Below are positions 55,524-62,401 of a stretch of DNA of 62,401 nucleotides, piece by piece. The first letter of the stretch is position 1; every line of letters starts with the position of its first letter. The stretch comes from an uncultured Opitutia bacterium. Lineage in GTDB: Bacteria > Verrucomicrobiota > Verrucomicrobiia > Opitutales > Opitutaceae. A program made the position numbers and the translations under genes. The DNA lies in contig CAIPZZ010000063.1 in NCBI GenBank assembly GCA_903869665.1, positions 1 to 62,401 on the forward strand, written 5' to 3'. Below the pieces are notes generated by a model, which saw only the letters and a program-made list of their open reading frames with translations, made no database searches and was not told the origin of the DNA.

Positions 55524-58500
55524 GCGGCGGGAGGGAGATTGTTAAGAAACGAGAGGATTTCGCGCAACCGTAGGAGCGGGCGCGGGGCGGTCAACCTCGG
55601 AAAGCGCGCGCCGGGCTGCACCCAGTCGTCACGGCGACCGGTGGCGCGCAGGCATTTGAGGCGGCTACCCTCCGTCTCGACCAGTGCGAGGCCGGCTTGT
55701 TCCGCACGAAGGCGGATTTCGGTCACGAGCATGAGCGCGCGCACCTCGTCGCCGAACGGACCGAAGCGGTCGCGTAACTCGGCCTCGATGTCCTTGAGTG
55801 CGGCCGTGGAGGCGGCAAGCGCGAGGCGGCGGTAGAAATCAAGACGCAGACGCGTTTCGGCGATGTAGGCGGGCGGGAGACGTCCGGCGATCCGGGCCAC
55901 CGGCACCGCCCCGGCGTGGTCGGCGTCGCGCAGCGCCGTGTAGCCGTCGGCGTGCCGGCCGTGCGCTCTGGGCGTGGCGCTGCCGGGAGTCTCCCCGCTG
56001 AACACAAAGTCCAGCTTCACGGTGGCGCGCACGGCGGCGGCGTGCTTGTCGCCCTTCAGTCGCGCCACACTCTGCCGCAGGAGCTGGCAATAAAGGTCAA
56101 AGCCCACGCCGACGATGTGGCCGCTCTGCTCCGGGCCGAGGAGGTTGCCCGCGCCGCGCAGCTCGAGGTCGCGCATGGCGATGCGGAAGCCCGCGCCGGG
56201 TTGGCTGTGCGCGCGCAGCGCCGCGAGCCTCTGCCGGGCTGGCTCTAGTAGTCGCACCTGCCGGTGCAGCAGCAGGTAGGCGTAGGCCTGATGCTTGAAA
56301 CGTCCCACGCGCCCGCGCAACTGGTAGAGCTGCGAGAGGCCGAAGCGGTCCGCGCCCTCGATGATGAGCGTGTTGCAGTTCGGAATGTCGAGGCCGCTCT
56401 CGATGATCGTGGTGCAGACGAGCACTTGGGACTGGCCCGCGACGAACTCCGTCATCACGCGCTCCAGGTCGTCCGCGTCCATCTGCCCGTGACCGACCGC
56501 TACGCTCACGCCGGGCACCAGCTCGCGCAGCCGCGCCGCGACGGCCTCGATGGTGGCGACGCGGTTGTGCAGGTAAAACACCTGGCCGCCGCGCCGCAGT
56601 TCGTGTCGCACGGCGTCCACGACGACGGCCTCGTCGTAGGTTTTCACGATGGTCTGGATCGGGTGGCGATCGGCCGGGGGCGTCTCGATCACGCTCAGGT
56701 CGCGCGCGCCAGTGAGCGCCATGTAAAGCGTGCGCGGGATGGGCGTGGCGCTGAGCGAGAGCAGGTCCACGGTCGCGCGCAGGCGCTTGAGCGCCTCCTT
56801 GTGCCGCACGCCGAAGCGCTGCTCCTCGTCCACGATCACCAGCCCGAGGTCGCGGAACACCACGTCGCGCCCGAGCAGGCGGTGCGTGCCGACGAGGATG
56901 TCCACCTGCCCCGCGCCGGTCGCGGCAAGGATTTTTTTCTGCTCGCGCGGGGTGCGGAAGCGGCTGAGCAGCTCGACCGCGACCGGCCAGCCGGCCATGC
57001 GCTCACGAAACGTGTTTAGGTGCTGCTGCGCGAGCACGGTGGTCGGCACGAGCACGGCGACCTGCTTGCCGGACTGCACGGCTTTGAACGCGGCGCGGAT
57101 CGCCACCTCGGTCTTGCCGAAGCCCACGTCGCCGCAGATAAGCCGGTCCATCGGCCGCGCACGCTCCTGGTCGGCCTTGGTCTCGGTGATGGCGCGAAGC
57201 TGGTCAGCTGTCTCAGTGAACGGAAACGCGTCCTCGAACTCGCGCTGCCAGTCAGTGTCGGGCGGCAAACCCTGTCCCGGCTCGGCCTCGCGCGCAGCCT
57301 GCACCCGCAGCAGGTCGGCGGCCAGATCGAGCGTGGCGCGCTCGGCGGCGGCGCGGGTTTTTTCCCACCGGCCGGACCCGACGCGCCCGAGCGGCGGGCG
57401 GACGCGGCCGAGGCCGACGTAGCGGGAGACGAGGTGCGATTCCGTGAGCGGAATGTGCAGCGTCACCCCGCCGTCGAACTCCAGCGAGACCACCTCGCGC
57501 GTGCCGTCGGTCGCCTCCAATTTCTGGAGCCCGCGATACAGCGCGACGCCGTGCTGGAGATGGACGACGAAGTCGCCCTCGGCCAGCTCAGAGAAATCAA
57601 GAAGCTGGTCCACCTGCGCGCGCGGCGCGGCGGCAGCCGGTTTAGCCGCCGCCGTCCGGCGGGGGCGCGCGCGGCCGAAGATCTCTGTTTCGGTGACGAC
57701 CACGAGGCCGGCCTCGCCGCTCGGGCTCCCCGATAAAAATGACGAGGCCGCCCGGCCGGCGATGCGGAACCCTTCATTCAGCCCGCCACGCAGAAACCTC
57801 GCCCGCAGCCCCTTCAATGCCGGTTCGGCGGCGAGAATTTCCTTCGCGCGTTGCTCCTCGCCTTCGCGCGCTGTGACGACGGCGACCGTGTGGCCGGCCT
57901 TGGCCCACACGGCCAGTTTTTCCAGGAACTCGTGCCGCGCCGCCTCCTCGAAGTCGAGCCGCTCGTGGGCGATGAGCGCGTCCTCCGGGTAGCGTCGGTG
58001 GTGCGCGAGGCTCTCGGTGTCCCAGGTCACTTCATCCGCGCCCTCAAATAGTGCAGCCGGTTCATCGAGGTCGCCCATACCGACCACCGTCGCGCCCCTA
58101 GCCAGCGGCGGCGCGAGCGCGGCAGCCGTCTCGCGTCCCAGCGCGGCAAATTCCGCGTCGAGTGCCGCCGGTTCGACCAGCGCGAGCCCCGCGGCCGCAG
58201 GCAAGTGATCCACCAGTCCGGCGGCCGCCGCGAACCGCACGCCCGGCGCGGCCGCGAGCGTAACCTCCGATACCTCCGCGCCCGAGCGCTGGGTGACCGG
58301 ATCAAACTCGCGAATGGTCTCGATCTGGTCGCCGAAAAAATCCAGGCGACAAGGCCGCGCGGCCGTCACCGGATAGACATCAATGATCCCACCGCGCACC
58401 GCGTAATGGCCGGGAGACTCGCACACCGGTTCGGAGTCGTAGTCGAGCTCGCGCAGCCGTTCGAGGAGCCCGGCGAACGGCTGCGCTTGCCCGCACTTCA

Positions 58501-59026
58501 GCGTCAGCTCGCGCGCCGCCAGCTCGTCCGGCGCGGGCACGGGCGCGAGCAGAGCGGCTGGGGTGGTGACGAGCAGCAAGGCGCGGCGCGGCGCTCCCGG
58601 TGCGCTTGAGCCGCCGGTTCCGCGCAAGCGGGAGAGCACGGCGAGGCGCGCGGCCGAGGCGGCAAAGGCCGCCCTCATGTCGCGGCTGTCGGCGAGCGAA
58701 TCGGGGAAGAAGAGCGCTTCCAGCCCGCAGGGGCCGTCCGCCGCACAGCGGGAATCCGCGATGGAGCCGGGGGCTGTTGCTTGGGAGGCGCTTTTGTTCC
58801 GCCTCGTTGGCCGCTGAGCTTCCTCGGGTTGGCCGCCGTTGTCCCCTGTGGCAGCGCCAAACAAAGTCACATCCTCCGCTAGCCGCTCCGCCTCGCGCGC
58901 GTCCGCCACCACCACGAGCCAGACCGGCGCGGGCGACGCGCGCATGAGCGCGGCCAGCACCGCCCCACGCGCGGGCGGGCAGACGCCGAGATGGCGCGGG
59001 CGGGCGGGCGTGGTGCTTTCCGACAT
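55520..59026 (-). CDS. mfd: transcription-repair coupling factor
   Basis: A 1168-residue ATP-dependent translocase that removes stalled RNA polymerase and recruits UvrA. An N-terminal UvrB-homology module precedes the RNA-polymerase-interaction domain (DFSELAEGDFVVHLQHGVALY), the RecG-like motor with Walker A GDVGFGKTEVA, the DEEQRFG box and SATPIPRTLYMALTGARDLS, and a C-terminal regulatory domain. The length is close to the family norm (about 1150). The ATG at 59026 (MSESTTPARP) is chosen over one 12 codons upstream. It encodes the partner of the UvrB at 29415-31460. Confidence 0.96.
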   Translation of the reverse strand: MSESTTPARPRHLGVCPPARGAVLAALMRASPAPVWLVVVADAREAERLAEDVTLFGAATGDNGGQPEEAQRPTRRNKSASQATAPGSIADSRCAADGPCGLEALFFPDSLADSRDMRAAFAASAARLAVLSRLRGTGGSSAPGAPRRALLLVTTPAALLAPVPAPDELAARELTLKCGQAQPFAGLLERLRELDYDSEPVCESPGHYAVRGGIIDVYPVTAARPCRLDFFGDQIETIREFDPVTQRSGAEVSEVTLAAAPGVRFAAAAGLVDHLPAAAGLALVEPAALDAEFAALGRETAAALAPPLARGATVVGMGDLDEPAALFEGADEVTWDTESLAHHRRYPEDALIAHERLDFEEAARHEFLEKLAVWAKAGHTVAVVTAREGEEQRAKEILAAEPALKGLRARFLRGGLNEGFRIAGRAASSFLSGSPSGEAGLVVVTETEIFGRARPRRTAAAKPAAAAPRAQVDQLLDFSELAEGDFVVHLQHGVALYRGLQKLEATDGTREVVSLEFDGGVTLHIPLTESHLVSRYVGLGRVRPPLGRVGSGRWEKTRAAAERATLDLAADLLRVQAAREAEPGQGLPPDTDWQREFEDAFPFTETADQLRAITETKADQERARPMDRLICGDVGFGKTEVAIRAAFKAVQSGKQVAVLVPTTVLAQQHLNTFRERMAGWPVAVELLSRFRTPREQKKILAATGAGQVDILVGTHRLLGRDVVFRDLGLVIVDEEQRFGVRHKEALKRLRATVDLLSLSATPIPRTLYMALTGARDLSVIETPPADRHPIQTIVKTYDEAVVVDAVRHELRRGGQVFYLHNRVATIEAVAARLRELVPGVSVAVGHGQMDADDLERVMTEFVAGQSQVLVCTTIIESGLDIPNCNTLIIEGADRFGLSQLYQLRGRVGRFKHQAYAYLLLHRQVRLLEPARQRLAALRAHSQPGAGFRIAMRDLELRGAGNLLGPEQSGHIVGVGFDLYCQLLRQSVARLKGDKHAAAVRATVKLDFVFSGETPGSATPRAHGRHADGYTALRDADHAGAVPVARIAGRLPPAYIAETRLRLDFYRRLALAASTAALKDIEAELRDRFGPFGDEVRALMLVTEIRLRAEQAGLALVETEGSRLKCLRATGRRDDWVQPGARFPRLTAPRPLLRLREILSFLNNLPPAA

Positions 59027-59126
59027 GGGCAGAAGCAGGAAGCCGGTGAAAGCAGAAGGCAAACTCGCGCCGCGTGCGCGGTGAATCTGGCGACGGCCGT
59101 CAGGCGGCGGGCTGGCGCGCGGGCGT

Positions 59127-59154
59127 AAAAAAAGCCGCCCGGTTGGTGGGCGGC
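59127..59154 (-). terminator. rho-independent terminator downstream of the flavoprotein gene
   Basis: On the minus strand GCCGCCC pairs with GGGCGGC around a 7-base loop and is followed by seven T. It lies between the flavoprotein gene (ends 59297) and mfd, separating their transcripts. Confidence 0.8.
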
Positions 59155-59231
59155 GTTGGGCTGGGCACGGAGAGCTGATGGAGGCGGGCGGGCCGGGAGA
59201 TTGGCCAGGAGGCGAAGAAGGCGATTAACGT

Positions 59232-59256
59232 CCCGTTTCTCCCGAAGCGGGCCACA
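59232..59256. repeat. short hairpin repeat with CTCCCG loop (copy B)
   Basis: CCCGTTT-CTCCCG-AAGCGGG followed by CCACA pairs with one G-T pair. The loop and flank are the same as at 6289-6313, while the stem differs by compensating changes, which supports a conserved hairpin. Confidence 0.6.
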
Positions 59257-59296
59257 ATTTGAGCGCGTTCCGGCTCGGGAGCGCCGGGACGGGGGG

Positions 59297-60682
59297 CTAC
59301 TTTTTGATCTCCTCCGCGATTTCTTCCAGCGGGTAGGTGATGATCTCGGCGAGGGTGGGGTGATACCAGGGGGCGCGCAGCAGATCGAAGACCGTCGCGC
59401 GCATCGCCAGCGGGCCGCTGAAGCAGTGGATGAGCTCGCCCGCGTCCTTGCCGACGATCTCCGCGCCGAGGATGCGGCCGCGCTTCGGCTCGGCGAGGAC
59501 TTTGACGTAGCCGTAGTTCGCCTCCATCAGGATGGACTTGCCGTGGTCGTCGAACGGGTAGCTGGCGCGCAGGTAATTCACGCCGCGCTCGTCGAGGTCG
59601 CGCTCCAGCACGCCGATGGTGGCGAGCTGCGGGTCGGTGAAGACGACGTTGAGCATGAGCGAATAATCCACGGGCTTAAGTTTTTTCACGGCGGCGGCAT
59701 GGCGGGCGGCGAGTTCGCCCTGCTGGATGGCGATGTGGACGATCTCGGCGGGACCGGAGCAGTCGCCGGCGGCGTAGATGTGCGGCGCGCTCGTCTGCTG
59801 CCAGCGGTTGATGACGATCTGGCCGTTGGGGCGCGCGCGGACGCCGGCGGCGGCGAGATTGAGCGCCGCGGTGTTGGGCTCGCGGCCAAGGGCGTTGAAG
59901 AGGTGCGCGGCGCGGCGGGTGATGGTTTTGCCGTTGTGGACAAATTTCACGGTGACGCCGCGCGAGTCGCCGGAGATTTTTCCCAATTTCGTGCCGGCGA
60001 ACAGCTCGATGCCTTCGTCCACGAACGCCTTTTGCACGACGCAGGAAGCGTCCTCTGAGTGGTCGCGCAGGATGTTGGGGCTGCGCTGCACGAGCGTGAC
60101 GCGCGCGCCGATGCGGTGGAGAAACTGCGCCAGCTCGCACGCGACGATGCCGCCGCCGAGCACGATCACGCTCTTCGGGATGAAATCGAGGTCGAGCACA
60201 TCGTCGCTCGTCCAGCACGGCGTCTCCGCGAGGCCGGGCACGGGCGGGACGCTGACCTTGGAGCCGGTGCCGATGAGGATGTGCTTCGCGTGGATCTTTT
60301 TGCCGTTGGAGAGCGCGACGGTGTGCGGGTCGAGAAAGCGCGCGTGGGCGCGGATGAGGTCGAACTTGCCCGACGTGAGCGCGTCTACGCGGTAGTCGGC
60401 GAAGTCGGCGATGATTTTTTTCTTTCGTGCATTGATGGCTTTCATGTCCGCGCGGGCGGAGGGAATCTTGAGGCCGAAGGTCTTGCCCTTCTGCGCGAGA
60501 TGCAGCACCTCGGCCATGTAGATCAGTGTCTTGGACGGCATGCAGCCGCGCAGGATGCAGAGGCCGCCGAGGTCGCGCGCGCCGTCCACAATGGCGGTGC
60601 GGAGGCCGAGGGAAACGGCGGTGCGGGCGGCGTTGAACCCGGCACTGCCGCCGCCGAGGATGAGGAAGTCGTAGCTTTTCAT
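59297..60682 (-). CDS. pyridine nucleotide-disulfide oxidoreductase, dihydrolipoamide-dehydrogenase-like
   Basis: A 461-residue FAD enzyme. The FAD site is FLILGGGSAGFNAA near the start. The redox pair C42/C47 lies in GGLCILRGCMPSK. The NAD-binding motif is VIVLGGGIVACELA, and the second FAD motif is HIYAAGDCSG. The C-terminal interface domain has the catalytic His in WYHPTLAEII. This is the lipoamide dehydrogenase / mercuric reductase class; no 2-oxoacid dehydrogenase genes flank it, so the substrate is uncertain. It is transcribed alone and ends with a strong terminator. Confidence 0.88.
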   Translation of the reverse strand: MKSYDFLILGGGSAGFNAARTAVSLGLRTAIVDGARDLGGLCILRGCMPSKTLIYMAEVLHLAQKGKTFGLKIPSARADMKAINARKKKIIADFADYRVDALTSGKFDLIRAHARFLDPHTVALSNGKKIHAKHILIGTGSKVSVPPVPGLAETPCWTSDDVLDLDFIPKSVIVLGGGIVACELAQFLHRIGARVTLVQRSPNILRDHSEDASCVVQKAFVDEGIELFAGTKLGKISGDSRGVTVKFVHNGKTITRRAAHLFNALGREPNTAALNLAAAGVRARPNGQIVINRWQQTSAPHIYAAGDCSGPAEIVHIAIQQGELAARHAAAVKKLKPVDYSLMLNVVFTDPQLATIGVLERDLDERGVNYLRASYPFDDHGKSILMEANYGYVKVLAEPKRGRILGAEIVGKDAGELIHCFSGPLAMRATVFDLLRAPWYHPTLAEIITYPLEEIAEEIKK

Positions 60683-61010
60683 GGCGGGGATTCAAAATTT
60701 GGTGGCCACTGATTGGCCAAATTTTATGCCCGGCCGTTCTATCGTCCAATGTAAGAGGTCGGATAGCCCCACCGTGCCAATCAGAACCATGATCGTGAGC
60801 ACCATAAAATGTTCGCGCTGGGAGAGTAATGCACAGCCATCCGACCGAGCTTCGCCCCGTCGCGTCCCGGGGAGGCAACTTGGGGTGCGTGAGGAGAGTT
60901 GAGGCCCATGAGGGCAGGTTAAAGACTAGTGGTTTAACCCTAGCCACCGAAAGGAGACACGGCCCGGCGGCGCGGCGCAATGCCGTTGTGCAGGGCGGGC
61001 GGGAGGCGGG
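60683..61010. other. 328-base gap, no gene seen
   Basis: The gap between the flavoprotein and DJ-1 genes (both minus strand) shows no tRNA, no strong hairpin and no coding frame with domain character. It presumably holds the flavoprotein promoter; no clear -35/-10 pair stands out. Confidence 0.4.
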
Positions 61011-61553
61011 TCATGCGGCGCAGATGGAGGCGGCGATTTCCTTGGCCTTGTCGGCACCAAACAGCTTTTCCACGAGCAGGAGGCCGAAGTCGGTGGCCGT
61101 GCCCGCGCCGCGGGAGGTGAGCAGGCGGCCATCGGCAACCGTGCGCTCGACGGCGAGGATGGCTGGCAGCTCGGGGGCGACCGAATAATGCGCGGTGTAG
61201 CGCCGCCCGGCGAGCAGGCCGGCGTCGTGCAGCACGGTGGGCGCGGCGCAGATGGCGGCGAGCCAGCGGCCGGCGGCGTCGTGGCGGAGGACGGCGGCGC
61301 GCACGCGCGGGTCGGCACGGAGGTGTTTCACGCCCGGGCCGCCGGGGAGGACGAGGGCGTCGAACAGTTTTTCTCCGACGGCGGCGAGCGTGGTGTCGGC
61401 GTGGAGCGTGAGGCCATTGCGGCCGGTGACGTGGATGCCGTCGCCGAGCGCCGCCAGCGTGACCTCTGCGCCGGCGCGGCGCAGCAGGTCAACGGGCGCG
61501 ACGGCCTCCAATTCCTCAAATCCCTCTGGCAAAATGACGAGCACCGTGGGCAT
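61011..61553 (-). CDS. DJ-1/PfpI family protein
   Basis: A 180-residue cytoplasmic protein of the DJ-1/YajL group. The nucleophile is C102 in AAICAAPTVL, and the conserved Glu of EGFEELE is E16. The segments VLPGGPGVKHLRADP and SRGAGTATDFGLLLVEKL match the family. Members are linked to oxidative-stress protection and glyoxal handling. The ATG at 61553 gives the standard start. Confidence 0.92.
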   Translation of the reverse strand: MPTVLVILPEGFEELEAVAPVDLLRRAGAEVTLAALGDGIHVTGRNGLTLHADTTLAAVGEKLFDALVLPGGPGVKHLRADPRVRAAVLRHDAAGRWLAAICAAPTVLHDAGLLAGRRYTAHYSVAPELPAILAVERTVADGRLLTSRGAGTATDFGLLLVEKLFGADKAKEIAASICAA

Positions 61554-61734
61554 AGGGGAGTTGAACGCACGCGCGGGCGCGAAGGAACACAAATTTTCTG
61601 AGCGCGGCGAAGCGGAGATTGGCCGCAATGAGGCGCAAAATGCGCAAAAATTGATTCGACAGGAAGGTTTCAGCAGATTTCGCGGATGGACGCGGATGCC
61701 AGCCACCTCCGAGTCTTTGGGTGAGTGCTAGGTG

Positions 61735-61820
61735 GTCATTGCGAAGAGCGACAGCGCCGCAGCAATCCATCCGGTGGCGAGCTGGATCGCCACGCCCGGC
61801 TGCGCCGGGCTCGCGATGAC
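61735..61820. repeat. intergenic repeat with GTCATTGCGA / TCGCGATGAC ends
   Basis: GTCATTGCGA (61735-61744) is inverted as TCGCGATGAC (61811-61820) with one G-T pair, and the inside contains GCAGCAATCCAT and CCCGGCTGCGCCGGG hairpin motifs. This resembles a palindromic repeat seen between genes in many bacterial phyla. It occupies the 332-base gap 61554-61885, which has no gene; the rest contains AT-richer fragments resembling other dispersed repeats. Confidence 0.7.
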
Positions 61821-61885
61821 AAGGCAAATTGAGCCGCCGCCGAATATTTGTGCCTTTTCGTGGTTTTTGTGGCCAATTCTTCGGC

Positions 61886-62401
61886 ATGGATTTATCCGGC
61901 AAACGGCTGGTGGTGTTCGGCGCGGGGTATGTCGGCGCGGAGGTCGCGCGGCAGGCGGTCGCGCGCGGGCTGCGCGTGACGGCGCTTACGCGCAACGCGG
62001 AGAAGGCGCGCGCGCTGGCGGACGCGGGCGTGGAGACGGTGGTGGCCGACCTCGCGGGCGACGACTGGCACGGGCGCGTCGCGGGCGGGGCGGATTTCGT
62101 TTTGAACAGTGTGGGCTCCGGCGGCGGCGGGCTGGCGGGCTACCGGCGCAGCTATGTGGACGGGATGCGTTCGGCGCTGGCGTGGGCGGCGGGCGGCGGG
62201 GTGACGGCGGGCGGCACCCTGGTTTACACGAGCAGCACGTCGGTCTATTCGCAGGACGGAGGAGTGACGGTGGACGAGACGGCGGCGACCGGCGGGAGCG
62301 AGCGGGCGGACATATTGTTGGAAGCGGAGAATTTGGCGCTGCTGGCTTCCGCCGAAACTGGAGCCGCGACGCCCTCGTCGCGGTCGGCGAAGCGCGACGA
62401 G
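61886..62401 (+). CDS. NAD-dependent epimerase/dehydratase-like protein, 5' part
   Basis: The frame starts at ATG 61886 and is still open at the window end (172 codons seen). The N-terminal Rossmann motif LVVFGAGYVGAEVA (G12, G14, G17) and the SSTSVYSQDGG segment (about 130-140) mark an extended SDR/NAD-dependent epimerase fold. The last residues (GAATPSSRSAKRDE) come from a palindromic repeat and look unlike a conserved domain. The substrate is unknown. Confidence 0.8.
   Translation, partial: MDLSGKRLVVFGAGYVGAEVARQAVARGLRVTALTRNAEKARALADAGVETVVADLAGDDWHGRVAGGADFVLNSVGSGGGGLAGYRRSYVDGMRSALAWAAGGGVTAGGTLVYTSSTSVYSQDGGVTVDETAATGGSERADILLEAENLALLASAETGAATPSSRSAKRDE
62364..62383. repeat. CGCGACG palindrome inside the epimerase-like gene
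   Basis: CCGCGACG-CCCT-CGTCGCGG is a perfect 8-bp hairpin with a 4-base loop, in frame inside the coding region. It is related to the elements at 6669-6688 and 8733-8754 (loop TCCC). Confidence 0.7.

Noticed and set aside
60812-60880. Possible decayed tRNA or small gene (frame reading WESNAQPSD)
   Set aside because: The peptide resembles artefacts made by reading through tRNA genes, but the bases do not contain a T-arm or acceptor pairing, so no tRNA was called.

Overview
The window looks like a chromosomal segment of a high-GC verrucomicrobium, most likely of the Opitutaceae type. This is inference from gene content. It carries the small basic protein shared by Verrucomicrobia and Chlamydiae (625-780), a fur-sufCBD operon, a pheST-gatCAB operon, and several families of short palindromic repeats of the kind common in PVC genomes. 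No phage, transposase, plasmid or CRISPR genes were found. Most of the window is core or housekeeping sequence.

Layout. 1-1700: end of a probable SIMPL-domain gene, cutA, the small basic protein, a DedA membrane protein and tRNA-Arg(CCG). 1704-10521: an OmpR-type two-component system facing three consecutive paralogues of the MuiA (DUF4140/DUF4139) envelope family, with repeat-rich gaps. 10964-20502: an SGNH hydrolase, a small membrane protein, OppA, a reversed GH31 alpha-xylosidase-like gene, OppB, OppC and an MsbA-type exporter. 20510-28411: a DUF721 protein, a VOC protein, ribosomal protein L33, a diadenylate cyclase fused to a PTS EIIA domain, an orphan nuoA, a CPA2 cation/proton antiporter with two RCK_C domains, and small exported proteins. 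28529-34788: a duplicated zinc-ribbon membrane protein, uvrB, a HAD phosphatase, gcvH, gcvT and lgt. 34819-35204: tRNA-Gln, tRNA-Thr and tRNA-Lys. 35314-44319: rpmI, rplT, pheS, pheT, gatC, gatA, gatB, a CvfB-like protein and an S4 protein. 44290-48948: sufD, sufB, sufC and a Fur-family regulator with two strong palindromic operators. 49100-62401: an ankyrin protein, zinc-independent L36 and L31, a soluble hybrid histidine kinase, a DUF1015 protein, a SurA-like chaperone, mfd, a dihydrolipoamide-dehydrogenase-like flavoprotein, a DJ-1 protein and the start of an epimerase-like gene.

Points of most interest: (i) the second and third MuiA paralogues have signal-peptide regions built from four-copy heptanucleotide repeats followed by a short palindrome, and each of the three genes is followed by a purine/pyrimidine inverted repeat; (ii) an EIIA-linker-diadenylate cyclase fusion lies close to an RCK_C antiporter, which suggests a c-di-AMP/potassium/phosphotransfer link; (iii) a Fur-type regulator heads the suf operon behind two TTGGAATnATTCCAA palindromes; (iv) an OppB permease carries a calcium-loop-like insertion, in an opp locus that lacks OppD/OppF and is split by a GH31 gene. 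All functions are deduced by reading the sequence; no database search was run.
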